DNA of 36,986 bases from Chitinispirillales bacterium (GCA_031254105.1 JAIRVB010000025.1:1-36986); one strand, 5' to 3'. Shown: positions 8,974 through 17,566, counted from the first letter of the stretch. Notes: generated by a model from the letters alone, not told the origin. Program-made: numbers and translations.

Positions 8974-9218
8974 ACAGATGTCTCCGCCATTTCCGCAACT
9001 TCCTCTATGATGATTTTTTCAGCGTCCGCAAGCCGCAATGTAAGAACATATCCCCGCAAGAGCAATTCGATGGGATCACCCATCGGCGCTCTTTTTTTGA
9101 CAGTTATGGTGGTGCGCGGCGTGATCCCCATATCCAAAAGCCGCCGTCTGAGTACCTTTTCGCCACCCACAGTTACAACGCGCCCGCTTTTGCCGACGCT
9201 TAAGTCTTTCAAGGTCAC
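8970..9218 (-). CDS. feoA: FeoA SH3-like ferrous iron transport protein
   Basis: An 82-residue FeoA. The start is taken as GTG 9218 because GGGAGG lies six bases before it; the longer TTG frame from 9239 would place that ribosome site inside the gene. The sequence shows the FeoA pattern: LKDLSVGKSGRVV, then RRRLLDMGITPRTTITVKKRAPMGDPIELLLRGYVLTLR. FeoA binds and supports FeoB. The stop overlaps the feoB start. Expression is probably controlled by the TTAG/CTAA palindromes in the region upstream. Confidence 0.93.
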   Translation of the reverse strand: MTLKDLSVGKSGRVVTVGGEKVLRRRLLDMGITPRTTITVKKRAPMGDPIELLLRGYVLTLRLADAEKIIIEEVAEMAETSV

Positions 9219-9354
9219 TCTATCCTCCCAAAATCTCAATTATATGTCAATTATAGTCATTCCGCTTAAAAAACTTTATTAACGCGGAGATGATTAATCT
9301 TTCTTTTTTGCATTCTGAATCATTATTTTGAATTATTATGTTTCCGGCAATTTA

Positions 9355-9376
9355 TAACTTAGTACGGGCTAAGTTA
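9355..9376. promoter_or_regulatory. inverted repeat, candidate metalloregulator operator 1
   Basis: A perfect 8-bp inverted repeat, TAACTTAG and CTAAGTTA, around a six-base centre. It lies just downstream of the predicted feoA start point. The TTAG/CTAA arms resemble DtxR/IdeR/MntR-type boxes, and a gene of that family is divergent at 9532. Binding is inferred. Confidence 0.5.
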
Positions 9377-9381
9377 CATAT

Positions 9382-9399
9382 TGTTAGAATTAACTAACA
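9382..9399. promoter_or_regulatory. inverted repeat, candidate metalloregulator operator 2
   Basis: A perfect 6-bp inverted repeat, TGTTAG and CTAACA, around AATTAA, centred 25 bases from operator 1. It overlaps the expected feoA transcription start, where a bound repressor would block initiation. A further half-site, TTAGGTGTTAG read on the minus strand, lies at about 9417-9427. Confidence 0.5.
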
Positions 9400-9405
9400 T
9401 TATAA

Positions 9406-9433
9406 ATTATTATAGACTAACACCTAATGTCAA
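9406..9433 (-). promoter_or_regulatory. predicted feoA promoter
   Basis: On the minus strand TTGACA (9433-9428) and AATAAT (9411-9406) are separated by 16 bases. The spacer contains TTAGGTGTTAG, resembling half of a DtxR-type box. The 313-base feoA-dtxR gap otherwise holds the two palindromes, the dtxR promoter and AT-rich DNA. Confidence 0.45.
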
Positions 9434-9468
9434 TAGCTTTATAAGAATTTTCATTTTTCCGTTAATTA

Positions 9469-9497
9469 TTGATTTAACAATACTAATATGATATTAT
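9469..9497 (+). promoter_or_regulatory. predicted promoter of DtxR-family gene
   Basis: TTGATT (9469-9474) and TATTAT (9492-9497) are spaced by 17 bases, 34 bases before the TTG start at 9532. The promoter does not overlap the TTAG/CTAA palindromes, so strong autoregulation through them is not evident. Confidence 0.45.
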
Positions 9498-9531
9498 TTG
9501 AGAGTGAAAATAACAATATAGGGAGACTGCT

Positions 9532-9930
9532 TTGAAATCTCATGAATCAGCGGAAAACTATTTAGAAACCATTCTGATGCTGAGTCATAGCGGGCAGCCG
9601 ATACGCTCTGTTGATATAGCAAAGGAACTCAACTATTCAAGGCCGAGCGTAAGTATAGCTATGAAAAATTTACGCGCGGACGGGTATATCACCATAGATG
9701 AAAGTAGTTATATCAAACTAACTGAAAGCGGCCGGGAGATAGCGCAGCGTATGTACGACCGCCACATGCTGATCTCAGATTGGTTGATTTTTTTAGGTGT
9801 GGACAGAGAAACCGCCGTAAATGACGCATGCAGGATGGAGCATACCATGAGCGAGCAAAGCTTTACAGCTATACAAAAACACATAGAAAATTGGAAACGA
9901 AGTATCTACAATCAGAAGCCGGAAAAATAA
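9532..9930 (+). CDS. DtxR/MntR-family metal-dependent regulator
   Basis: A 132-residue metalloregulator. It starts at TTG 9532, with GGGAG six bases upstream and no better start nearby. The N-terminal winged helix is typical (SAENYLETILMLS, VDIAKELNYSRPSVSIAMKNLRADGYI, then YIKLTESGREIA), and the dimerisation/metal-binding half has DRHMLISDWLIFLGV and ACRMEHTMSEQSF, matching the His and Glu-His ligands of MntR/DtxR relatives. It lacks the C-terminal SH3-like domain of DtxR, like MntR. It is divergent from feoAB, and the palindromes between them are candidate targets. Whether it senses Fe or Mn cannot be told from sequence alone. Confidence 0.88.
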   Translation: MKSHESAENYLETILMLSHSGQPIRSVDIAKELNYSRPSVSIAMKNLRADGYITIDESSYIKLTESGREIAQRMYDRHMLISDWLIFLGVDRETAVNDACRMEHTMSEQSFTAIQKHIENWKRSIYNQKPEK

Positions 9931-10092
9931 GAATCAAAATCAACAATAATAATAACTGACTTTTAAACGTTCATAATTTGTTGTACAGCATAATTGCGGA
10001 TTAATTTCCGTTACTTTACAGAGAGCAAAGCAGACTCAGACTTTTGAAAAAATACGGCGTTCATTCATGGAATGAACTCAGCTTCATATTAC

Positions 10093-10198
10093 AGCAATTT
10101 ACTCTTTTGTAGTCTGCAAACCATAATAAAGAATGTACATTTTCAAAATAAAATCTGATTATATTTTGTGGTTATGGACTACAAAAAGCGAAATTGCT
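10093..10198. repeat. long imperfect inverted repeat, arms of 22 bases
   Basis: The arm at 10093-10114 (AGCAATTT ... TTTTGTAGTC) is matched in reverse complement by 10177-10198 at 18 of 22 positions, with the four mismatches clustered in the middle. The arms enclose 62 AT-rich bases. This could be the ends of a small degenerate mobile element or a large RNA hairpin; no coding potential is seen inside. Confidence 0.5.
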
Positions 10199-10247
10199 AT
10201 AAGTCAACGCTGGAGAAACCGCGCCCTGCGGCGGGTGCTGTCCCGAT

Positions 10248-10349
10248 TTAATCAGGTTTTCCGCCAAGTGTAAATATCGCCGCGAGAGTTATTCCCAGAT
10301 TATAAAGAAGGAAAAAAAGCGAAAAAACATAAATAAGTTTAAATTGGAG
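10248..10349 (-). pseudogene. possible remnant encoding a C-terminal membrane segment
   Basis: A 33-codon minus-strand frame with no clear start encodes a hydrophobic run (IYVFSLFFLLYNLGITLAAIF) ending in TLGGKPD and a stop. It abuts the ribosome site of the methyltransferase on the other strand, as if an older gene had been cut off when that gene arrived. It is short and unrecognised, so this is tentative. Confidence 0.25.
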
Positions 10350-10354
10350 CTAAT

Positions 10355-11044
10355 ATGGGGAATATGAGAATTAACAGGATAAAAAATCATTTTGAAGAAG
10401 AAGCGGAAGAGTACGACATAATTATTCAAAAGCTTATTCCTTATTACAATCAAATGGTTGACGCTTTGGTTTCCGTTATTCCTTTTTCAGAGGAAAGTGT
10501 TTTCTCAACAATTGATTTAGGTTGTGGAACGGGTACAATATCCAAATCACTAAAAAATAAGTTTCCTAACGCAGGTATTACCTGCGTGGATATTTCGGTA
10601 AATATGTTAGAAATAGCAAAAAATAAAATAGGTGGGAATGTAAACTGTATTCAGGCAGACTTTAACGGTTTCGATTTTCCACAAAAGTATGATTTGATTG
10701 TATCATCATTAGCTTTGCATCATTTAGAGAATGATAACGATAAACTGGAATTTTACAAAAAAATCAATTTGTCATTAAATCAAGATGGAGTATTTATCAA
10801 CATTGATGTTGTTCTGGGTAACGACGGTTTTATGCAAGAGTTATATATGAAAAAATGGCAAGAATTTATGGAAAAAAATGTTTCAGTCGAGGAAATTGAC
10901 AGGAAATGGATACCTAATTATTATGCGGAAGATAGACCGGCAAAATTGATTACCCATTTGGATATGTTAAGAGAGAGCGGTTTTACTGATATTGATGTAA
11001 TATATAAATTTTATAATTTTACTGTTTATACCGCAAAAAAGTAA
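10355..11044 (+). CDS. class I SAM-dependent methyltransferase
   Basis: A 229-residue methyltransferase with the Rossmann motif I IDLGCGTGTISKSL (about 54-67), the acidic end of beta2 TCVDIS, motif D at QADFNGFDF and the motif LIVSSLALHHLEN. A GGAG lies just upstream of ATG 10355. The substrate is unknown. The gene is markedly more AT-rich than feoB or the pyrophosphatase nearby and sits alone between two gene-poor stretches, which suggests horizontal acquisition. ATG 10364 (MRINR) is an alternative start. Confidence 0.85.
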   Translation: MGNMRINRIKNHFEEEAEEYDIIIQKLIPYYNQMVDALVSVIPFSEESVFSTIDLGCGTGTISKSLKNKFPNAGITCVDISVNMLEIAKNKIGGNVNCIQADFNGFDFPQKYDLIVSSLALHHLENDNDKLEFYKKINLSLNQDGVFINIDVVLGNDGFMQELYMKKWQEFMEKNVSVEEIDRKWIPNYYAEDRPAKLITHLDMLRESGFTDIDVIYKFYNFTVYTAKK

Positions 11045-11149
11045 CAATATGTAACTACTTGAATAACAAACAAAAACATTACACACAATTTGCGCAGACG
11101 TTGTACAATCGATAAACCTAAAACGATACAATTTGTGCGAATAGATTCC

Positions 11150-11165
11150 TATCTGTCCACAGATA
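11150..11165. repeat. palindrome, copy 1 of a pair
   Basis: TATCTGT and ACAGATA flank CC, followed by AAATG. The same element recurs 87 bases downstream, including the trailing AAATG, so the pair is a direct repeat of a palindrome and a candidate protein-binding site. Confidence 0.5.
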
Positions 11166-11235
11166 AAATGTTAGCTCGAAAAACTCCTGCAGTTGATTTT
11201 TGTATTAAGAACGACACAGCTTTGCGGGCAGTTTC

Positions 11236-11253
11236 TTATCTGTTTACAGATAA
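11236..11253. repeat. palindrome, copy 2 of a pair
   Basis: A perfect 8-bp inverted repeat, TTATCTGT and ACAGATAA, around TT, again followed by AATG. Together with the copy at 11150 it may be an operator pair or paired hairpins upstream of the pyrophosphatase gene. Confidence 0.5.
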
Positions 11254-11518
11254 AATGCTTGTTTGAAAGCCTCTTGTTTTTATCTCATCTAAAGTGGCAA
11301 AGTATTTGCTGTACTAACTACCTGCCACTAATTCACAAGACGCTCCGAAAATATCCATTCAAATTCGTAAAAATTTTCAAAACACTATCACCCTGTTACT
11401 TTTATCATATTTTGTTTTATACTATATTTTAAGGCTGTTTCTCTTTGAAATGCATAGAAAACAACGGCAGCCGTAACTGGCTGTAATTATTTATTCTTAA
11501 ATTCTCTCAGGAGGTTGT

Positions 11519-13600
11519 ATGGAGTTAACATTATTATATGCGGTGTTAGGCACAGGTGTCGCCGCTCTGCTGTTTGCCTTGTACAAGAACATATGGGTTA
11601 ACAAACAGGACGCCGGAACCGACAGGATGAAAGAGATCGGCGCGGCTATCAGAGAGGGCTCCATGGCGTTTTTGATCCGCGAGTACAAATATTTAGCCGT
11701 ATTTATAGCGGCAGTCGGTATCCTTATCGCTGTTGGAAACCTGAGCGAAAAAAAACTTATGCTTACCGCTGTCTCTTTTGTGGTTGGTTCGGTCTGCTCG
11801 CTACTTCCCGGGCTTTTTGGGATGCGCGCCGCCACCTCCGCCAACATGCGTACAGCAAACGCAGCCCGCAAGGGACTTGCGCAGGCGCTTAATGTAGCGT
11901 TTGCAGGCGGTACGGTTATGGGTATGTATGTAGTGGGATTTGGCGTAGTAGGTATCGGTGTTCTGTTTTTGGGTTACTGGTTTGGCTTTGGCGGCCCCGC
12001 TCTTGGAGCCGGCGCCGAATCTACCGCGCTGCTGAAAGAAACAGTTCTTCCTATCCTGAGCGGTTTCATGATGGGCGCTTCCTCGATCGCTCTTTTTGCA
12101 CGTGTGGGCGGCGGTATCTATACAAAAGCCGCTGACGTAGGCGCTGACCTTGTAGGTAAGGTTGAAGCTGGAATCCCTGAAGACGATCCGCGCAACCCTG
12201 CCACTATCGCCGACAACGTAGGCGACAACGTAGGCGACGTTGCCGGTATGGGCGCTGACCTTTTTGAATCCTATGTTTGCGCGATAATCGGATCAATGGT
12301 TATCGGCGGCGCTATGGGCAACCCAAACTTGGTAATCCTGCCTTTAGTTTTGGCAGGGGCCGGTATTATAATTTCAATCCTTGGAACTTTCTTAGTACGC
12401 ACCAAAGAGGGCGGCAATCCTCAGACCGCTCTTAACAAAGGTACAATGGGAGCCGGTATCGTAATGGCCGCGCTCACCTATCCTATCGCTAAATACCTGG
12501 TGCCGAATGAAGCGAACGGCATCTTTATCGCGACTATCGCGGGTTTGGCCGCTGGTATTGTAATAGGTATGATAACAGAATACTACACCGCTGAGAGCAA
12601 AAAGCCTGTCGCGAAAATCGCCAACGCTTCTCTCACAGGCCCCGCAACAAACATACTCTCCGGCCTCAGCACCGGAATGGTGTCTACCGCTTTGCCAACT
12701 ATTGTTATCGGTATCACTATTTTTGGCGCGTACAAGGCTGCCGGACTCTACGGTATCGGTATAGCCGCTGTCGGTATGCTTGCGACAATGGGTATTCAGC
12801 TTGCGGTTGACGCTTACGGCCCCATAGCCGATAACGCGGGCGGTCTTGCTGAAATGGCCGGACTTGACAAAGAGGTGCGCAAACGTACAGATAAGCTCGA
12901 CGCTGTCGGAAATACCACTGCCGCTATTGGTAAAGGTTTCACCATCAGTTCAGCGGCTCTTACAGCTATAGTTCTGTTCTCAGCTTTCCGCGAAAGCTAC
13001 ATGGCACTGAGTGGTAAAGAACTCAATATTGGCGTTACGGGCGAAACGGGACCCTATGTAATGATCGGCCTTTTCTTGGGCGCGATGCTTCCGTTCCTCA
13101 TCTCATCCTATGTTATCGGCGCTGTAGGCCGCGCCGCTTTCTCAATGATCGAGGAAGTGCGCCGTCAGTTCAAAACTATCCCCGGCCTTCTTGAGGGCAC
13201 AGGCAAAGCCGACTACGCGCGCTGCGTTGATATTTCAACCGCCGCGGCTCTCAAGGAGATGATCGTTCCCGGAATGATCGCGGTAGTCACACCAGTTGCC
13301 GTAGGTCTTTTGGGCGGCGCTGAAATGCTCGGCGGCGTTCTTGTCGGTACAACAGTTTCCGGCGTTATGATGGCTCTTTTTATGGCCAACTCAGGCGGCG
13401 CGTGGGACAACGCCAAGAAGCACATCGAAGGCGGAGCTCACGGCGGTAAGGGTACCGAAGCTCACAAAGCCGCTGTTGTAGGCGACACTGTCGGCGATCC
13501 TTTCAAGGATTCAGCAGGCCCCGCGCTCAACAACATCATGAAGCTGCTTGCTAACGTGGCATTGGTAATTACGCCTCTGCTTGTTGCGTTAGGTAAGTAA
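11519..13600 (+). CDS. hppA: membrane-bound ion-translocating pyrophosphatase, K+-dependent type
   Basis: A 693-residue membrane pyrophosphatase that couples PPi hydrolysis to Na+ or H+ export. The hallmark [11 protein letters not shown] lies at 206-216, followed by [36 protein letters not shown]-terminal [16 protein letters not shown] completes the active site. The residue that marks K+ dependence in this family is Ala468 ([10 protein letters not shown]), where K+-independent enzymes have Lys. Glu250 in DLFESY sits where Na+-pumping enzymes such as that of Thermotoga carry their key Glu, rather than four residues later as in plant H+ pumps, so Na+ transport is a reasonable prediction. A perfect AGGAGGT ribosome site precedes ATG 11519. 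A strong terminator follows. Confidence 0.96.
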   Translation: MELTLLYAVLGTGVAALLFALYKNIWVNKQDAGTDRMKEIGAAIREGSMAFLIREYKYLAVFIAAVGILIAVGNLSEKKLMLTAVSFVVGSVCSLLPGLFGMRAATSANMRTANAARKGLAQALNVAFAGGTVMGMYVVGFGVVGIGVLFLGYWFGFGGPALGAGAESTALLKETVLPILSGFMMGASSIALFARVGGGIYTKAADVGADLVGKVEAGIPEDDPRNPATIADNVGDNVGDVAGMGADLFESYVCAIIGSMVIGGAMGNPNLVILPLVLAGAGIIISILGTFLVRTKEGGNPQTALNKGTMGAGIVMAALTYPIAKYLVPNEANGIFIATIAGLAAGIVIGMITEYYTAESKKPVAKIANASLTGPATNILSGLSTGMVSTALPTIVIGITIFGAYKAAGLYGIGIAAVGMLATMGIQLAVDAYGPIADNAGGLAEMAGLDKEVRKRTDKLDAVGNTTAAIGKGFTISSAALTAIVLFSAFRESYMALSGKELNIGVTGETGPYVMIGLFLGAMLPFLISSYVIGAVGRAAFSMIEEVRRQFKTIPGLLEGTGKADYARCVDISTAAALKEMIVPGMIAVVTPVAVGLLGGAEMLGGVLVGTTVSGVMMALFMANSGGAWDNAKKHIEGGAHGGKGTEAHKAAVVGDTVGDPFKDSAGPALNNIMKLLANVALVITPLLVALGK

Positions 13601-13666
13601 GTGGCCAAGACGGCGAACACTTGGGTTTGCATATTCATGCATGCCCATATGGATTAGGCAGGATAG

Positions 13667-13700
13667 AAAAGCGTAGGAGGGAAATCTCTTGCGCTTTTTT
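13667..13700 (+). terminator. rho-independent terminator of hppA
   Basis: A 13-bp stem (AAAAGCGTAGGAG against CTCTTGCGCTTTT, two G-T pairs) with a six-base loop, ending in a run of six T. It lies 66 bases after the hppA stop. The rest of the 262-base gap to the convergent VWA gene holds nothing I can support. Confidence 0.8.
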
Positions 13701-13862
13701 ATATGATATGGGGATAAATTATAATTCCTATCACGTCACCATTATGAAAGTGAGGACTGTTGCTCTTTCTTTTGGATTGGGAACAGGAACCAGAGCAATG
13801 AAGCGAGGTAATGAGTTTCCTGTGCAATTAGATTGTTCACAAATAAAAAACAATTATATCCT

Positions 13863-15806
13863 TTAATCAATGCCCCATTTTCTTCGCAGAGCTAACTCTC
13901 CCGTAAGCAAAAGCAGCATTGCCGCAAGCAGCAGCCAGGAACGGCTGATGCGAATAGTCTCCGTAACGGTGTTTTTTTCGGAACTTCCCAGATTCCACAC
14001 GGTAAATAAAGCATGCATGGCCGCGCTGTCTTTGAAGTCAAGCGGGCGGGCGAATTCACGCAGGTATTGCGTATTTTGTGCAAGTACGGAAAGTTCACTA
14101 ATATCGAGGTTTACAGTGAAGTTATCGCTGAAAAGAGCTTTTGTGCCGCTAATGTTAAGCTCTGAGGAGATGCTGTATTTACCTGGAGGCAGAGCTTGAA
14201 GTGAGAGAGGCTGCTTGTTCAAACCACTTGGGTAATAATTTAACACAGTATCTATGCTGATCTCTGCATTTTCAATTTTTAAAGATAATTTAATTGGCTC
14301 GAATACAGGTACGCCGGATGGAAAAGAGATTAAAAATCTGGCCGAATCAGTTTCATAGAGAGTCTGCGAAGGGTACAGGATCAATTGATCCGAAATGTTT
14401 TCAAACAAAAGTTCCTTCGCCGCAGAGAGCAGTATATTGGAAAAGCCAAAAAGCTCACTTTCCGCTCTGTCTGAAGACATAGGCCAGAAATCCCACCTCC
14501 AGATCCCTTTTACGGGGCAGAATAGTGATTGTATTCCTCTAAACCGGCCTGAGAATAGGAGCGGTATGGTCTGAGGGTTAGCTGCGCCTGAACTTATGGC
14601 TCCGTCAATAATGGTTGTTCTTCCATTTAATGAAAATTGTTTGCAGTTGATTATTTCCTGCGGCGGGGGTAGCGCGCGTAAATCAAGATTACTGGTTGAA
14701 ATACGTTTGTCAACCTGTCTGCCTGAAACTGAAGGCCCGTATTGGGCTATTGAACTGCATGGGAGAGTGCCTGAAAATACTATAACTGCATGGCGGGGGA
14801 GTTCGCGTATCAGCCTGATTGCTGTACTATCCCAATCGAATAAAAAAAGAATATCGGGCGAGAATGATTTTTCTTTGAAAGAGCTGTTGGATATAAGAGC
14901 CGAAGATATATATCTGCGGTCAAGAGTAGGTTTAGCGCTATATATTGAATATGTTAAATGCTGCGGTATCGTCTGATGTACGAAGCTTGAAACAAAGGGC
15001 GGTGTCGCGCTGTCAAGCAGCGCTTCAACGGTGTAAAGCTCTTTTCCCGGACGCGGATTGCTTGTTTTGAATTGAACCGTGCGGGTAAAGTAGCCTATGT
15101 CAATTTTTTCGGTTTCGGTTTTTACAATACGGTCCTTTTTCTTTAACAATAGTGTCAGATTTCCGCTGGATTGAGCGTACCCGCTTGCATCTATGTTGAT
15201 TGTAAATAAAGAATCACAAGATGAGGTTTCGGGAGCGGTAATGGTTGTTTTTACAAATGAATTCGGAACGGCATCGGGCAGTGTAAGAAAGTGGATAAAG
15301 CTGGTTGGGAAAATGTCGCTGCTTCTGCGCGGATTTGTCCAGTGCCCATCACTTATGATAATCATATCGCGGAAAAAACCTCTTTCTCTACTTTCAATGG
15401 TTGATGGAAATACGCTTCTTGAATCTGAAAAAGAGATATGAGCTGATTGCTCGCGTAAACGCGTTGAATCACCGAAAAAAAAATATTCAAAATTGATGCT
15501 CCCTTTCAAATGTTTTTCCATAAAGGAGAGCGTGTCAAGAAACGGCAGAACTGAAGACTCTGTAGAAAAATTTTGCATGCTTAGCGATGCGTCTATAAGC
15601 ACAGGTATCTTAAGTTTGCCTGATTCAAACCGTTCAAACTGGATTACAGGCTCTAAGAAAGCGAGTAACAGCCCAAGTATCCAGCCGGTTCTCAAAGCGA
15701 TCAGCATACTTTTTTTTGCCAGCGGAAGCACGCCTCGCACATAACGCAGCATTGAAATCAAAATCCCCGCACCCAAAAGCAAGCTGACTAAAAAAGTTGG
15801 TTGCAT
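13863..15806 (-). CDS. membrane-anchored VWA-domain protein
   Basis: A 647-residue protein with two N-terminal membrane helices (about 4-20 and 33-51), an immediately following von Willebrand A-like domain (IPVLIDASLSM at 67-77, giving the DxSxS MIDAS motif Asp72, Ser74, Ser76, and later MIIISDGHWTNP), a long beta-rich region, and one C-terminal helix (about 622-640) ending RRKWGID. This three-helix layout is seen in BatA-like and related surface VWA proteins of Gram-negative bacteria. Its ATG lies inside the end of nadB (19-base overlap), so it is translationally coupled. Function is unknown; a link to NAD synthesis is unlikely beyond co-transcription. Confidence 0.72.
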   Translation of the reverse strand: MQPTFLVSLLLGAGILISMLRYVRGVLPLAKKSMLIALRTGWILGLLLAFLEPVIQFERFESGKLKIPVLIDASLSMQNFSTESSVLPFLDTLSFMEKHLKGSINFEYFFFGDSTRLREQSAHISFSDSRSVFPSTIESRERGFFRDMIIISDGHWTNPRRSSDIFPTSFIHFLTLPDAVPNSFVKTTITAPETSSCDSLFTINIDASGYAQSSGNLTLLLKKKDRIVKTETEKIDIGYFTRTVQFKTSNPRPGKELYTVEALLDSATPPFVSSFVHQTIPQHLTYSIYSAKPTLDRRYISSALISNSSFKEKSFSPDILFLFDWDSTAIRLIRELPRHAVIVFSGTLPCSSIAQYGPSVSGRQVDKRISTSNLDLRALPPPQEIINCKQFSLNGRTTIIDGAISSGAANPQTIPLLFSGRFRGIQSLFCPVKGIWRWDFWPMSSDRAESELFGFSNILLSAAKELLFENISDQLILYPSQTLYETDSARFLISFPSGVPVFEPIKLSLKIENAEISIDTVLNYYPSGLNKQPLSLQALPPGKYSISSELNISGTKALFSDNFTVNLDISELSVLAQNTQYLREFARPLDFKDSAAMHALFTVWNLGSSEKNTVTETIRISRSWLLLAAMLLLLTGELALRRKWGID

Positions 15807-17446
15807 GTCATTAGACCAGTTGTGTGAGGAGCCTTGCGGCGGTTAGAGATTACGGTATTCTTTTTCCAGCTGCGATCGTTTTGATTAGGATAATCGGTTG
15901 TGTAGTGCAACCCACGGCTTTCTTTACGTTTGAGAGCGGAGGTGATAATGAGCTTTGCGGTTGTCACTATGTTTCTCAACTCAAGAAGCTGAGGGGTGAT
16001 TTTGGTGCGTTTGTAAAAATCCTCGATCTCTCTTTCGAGGAGATTTATTCTTCGTAGCGCCCTTGTAAGCCTCAAGTTAGAGCGGACTATGCCAACGTAA
16101 TCCCACATAACGCTCTGAATCTCCTGTTGATTATGCAAGAGCAGAATCCATTCTTCAAAATCATTTGTGCCGCTGTCATCCCATTGCGGAATCTCTTCCA
16201 TGTTTACGCTGCGGCATTTATTAATTCTTTCAGAAGCATTGGCTACTGCTCTGTATGAAAACACAAGCGCTTCCAGTAAGGAGTTTGAAGCAAGCCTGTT
16301 TGCTCCATGTACTCCAGTGCATGCGGTTTCGCCACATGCGTAAAGATTTGTTATGTCAGTATTTCCCCAATAATCAACCAAAACTCCGCCGCATATATAA
16401 TGAGCTGCAGGTACAACCGGAACTAAATCTCTAGTAATATCTATACCAAACTTTATACACTGGTTATAGATATTTGGAAAGTGCGCAATAGTGGTTTGAG
16501 CGTTTTTGTGCCTTACATCAAGATATACGCATGGCAGTCCGAAAACTTTCATCTCATTGTCAATTGCTCTGGCTACAATGTCTCTTGGTGCAAGTGATCC
16601 TTGGGGATGATATCTTTGCATGAATTCCTGTCCAAGAGCGTTACGCAGCACAGCCCCGTAGCCCCGCAGGGCTTCAGAGATAAGGAAGGAGTCCGCTCTT
16701 TCATGGAAGAGCGTTGTCGGGTGAAATTGAATAAATTCCATGTTTGCAACTTTGGCGCCCGCTCTGTAAGCCATCGCTACGCCGTCTCCGGTGGCGATTG
16801 ACGGATTAGTGGAGTGAAGGTATACCCGCCCGGCTCCGCCGCTTGCAAGGCATGTTATTTTTGCCTTAATTGAGAAAATTGATCTGTTGACAGAATCAAG
16901 AACATAGGCCCCAAAGCACTCGTACTGGTTTGGCGCATTCTTTACATGATGACCAGTGATGAGTTCTATCGCGCAATGATTCTCTAAGATAGAAACGTTT
17001 TTCAGACCCCGCAGCTTTCTTAAGAGTGTCATCTCAAGTTCTCTGCCAGTGAGGTCTTTTGCGTGTACTATCCTATTGGCGCGGTGTCCGCCCTCTCTGC
17101 CAAGATGAAGTTTGTATGGATTGGCGGTAGACTTCTCATCAATAGAAAACTGCGCTCCGTAGTCAAGCAGCTCATGTATCCTTGCGGGTCCCTCCTCAAC
17201 CATAATTTTTACGGCTTTCTGGTCGCAAAGTCCGGCTCCTGCCACTGTGGTATCGTCTATGTGGCTTTCAAAACTATCATTGTTATTAAGAACGCAGGCA
17301 ACGCCGCCCTGAGCGTAGTTGGTATTGGAGTCGCTGTCCTGTTTTTTGGTAATTAACACAACAGAACCATGTTTTGCTGCATGTATGGCAAAGGATATTC
17401 CCGCTATTCCGCTTCCAATGACCAAAAAGTCGCACGTTCTGTTCAT
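15788..17446 (-). CDS. nadB: L-aspartate oxidase
   Basis: A 552-residue flavoprotein catalysing aspartate to iminoaspartate, the first step of de novo NAD synthesis. It shows the FAD dinucleotide motif VIGSGIAGISFAIHA (about 9-23), the family patterns NYAQGGVACVL, HLGREGGHRANRIVHAKD, QFHPTTLF, SEALRGYGAVLRN, PRDIVARAID, AAHYICGGVLVD and the C-terminal FAD contact GANRLASNSLLEALVFS. In anaerobes the flavin is usually reoxidised by fumarate. ATG 17446 has AGGA upstream at a long spacing. It lies 108 bases after kpsF, with no clear terminator between them, and overlaps the VWA gene. No nadA or nadC is in the window. Confidence 0.95.
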   Translation of the reverse strand: MNRTCDFLVIGSGIAGISFAIHAAKHGSVVLITKKQDSDSNTNYAQGGVACVLNNNDSFESHIDDTTVAGAGLCDQKAVKIMVEEGPARIHELLDYGAQFSIDEKSTANPYKLHLGREGGHRANRIVHAKDLTGRELEMTLLRKLRGLKNVSILENHCAIELITGHHVKNAPNQYECFGAYVLDSVNRSIFSIKAKITCLASGGAGRVYLHSTNPSIATGDGVAMAYRAGAKVANMEFIQFHPTTLFHERADSFLISEALRGYGAVLRNALGQEFMQRYHPQGSLAPRDIVARAIDNEMKVFGLPCVYLDVRHKNAQTTIAHFPNIYNQCIKFGIDITRDLVPVVPAAHYICGGVLVDYWGNTDITNLYACGETACTGVHGANRLASNSLLEALVFSYRAVANASERINKCRSVNMEEIPQWDDSGTNDFEEWILLLHNQQEIQSVMWDYVGIVRSNLRLTRALRRINLLEREIEDFYKRTKITPQLLELRNIVTTAKLIITSALKRKESRGLHYTTDYPNQNDRSWKKNTVISNRRKAPHTTGLMTCNQLF

Positions 17447-17533
17447 CTAACTAATTCCTGTTTAAATAATAATTCAAAGTCAAGAGTGCCGGAATAAAAC
17501 CAGATGCTTATTTCTATACATATGCTGCTTGTT

Positions 17534-17566
17534 TTATTTCTGCATACTGAATTATTATTTCTGCAT
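17534..17566. repeat. 12-base direct repeat spanning kpsF stop
   Basis: TTATTTCTGCAT occurs at 17534-17545 and at 17555-17566 with a 21-base period; the second copy includes the kpsF stop codon. It looks like a small local duplication. Confidence 0.5.

Larger units (their letters stand above)
9931..10354. other. 424-base gap with inverted repeats
   Basis: No convincing intact gene. It contains an 8-bp perfect inverted repeat (10059-10077, GTTCATTC/GAATGAAC around ATG), a long imperfect inverted repeat (10093-10114 against 10177-10198) and a possible membrane-helix ORF remnant on the minus strand (10248-10349). Confidence 0.5.
11045..11518. other. 474-base gap upstream of pyrophosphatase
   Basis: No gene is supported; the one moderate ORF here has no ribosome site and unlikely composition. 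The stretch holds two similar palindromes (11150-11165 and 11236-11253), a possible -10 (TATACT, around 11419) with a poor -35, a small hairpin (CAGCC/GGCTG, 11468-11483) and the strong AGGAGGT ribosome site for the next gene. Confidence 0.5.

Noticed and set aside
11193-11432. 79-codon plus-strand ORF
   Set aside because: No ribosome site, low-complexity composition, crosses the second palindrome; likely chance.
13621-13866. 81-codon plus-strand ORF after hppA
   Set aside because: It spans the strong hppA terminator, has no ribosome site and shows no family-like sequence.
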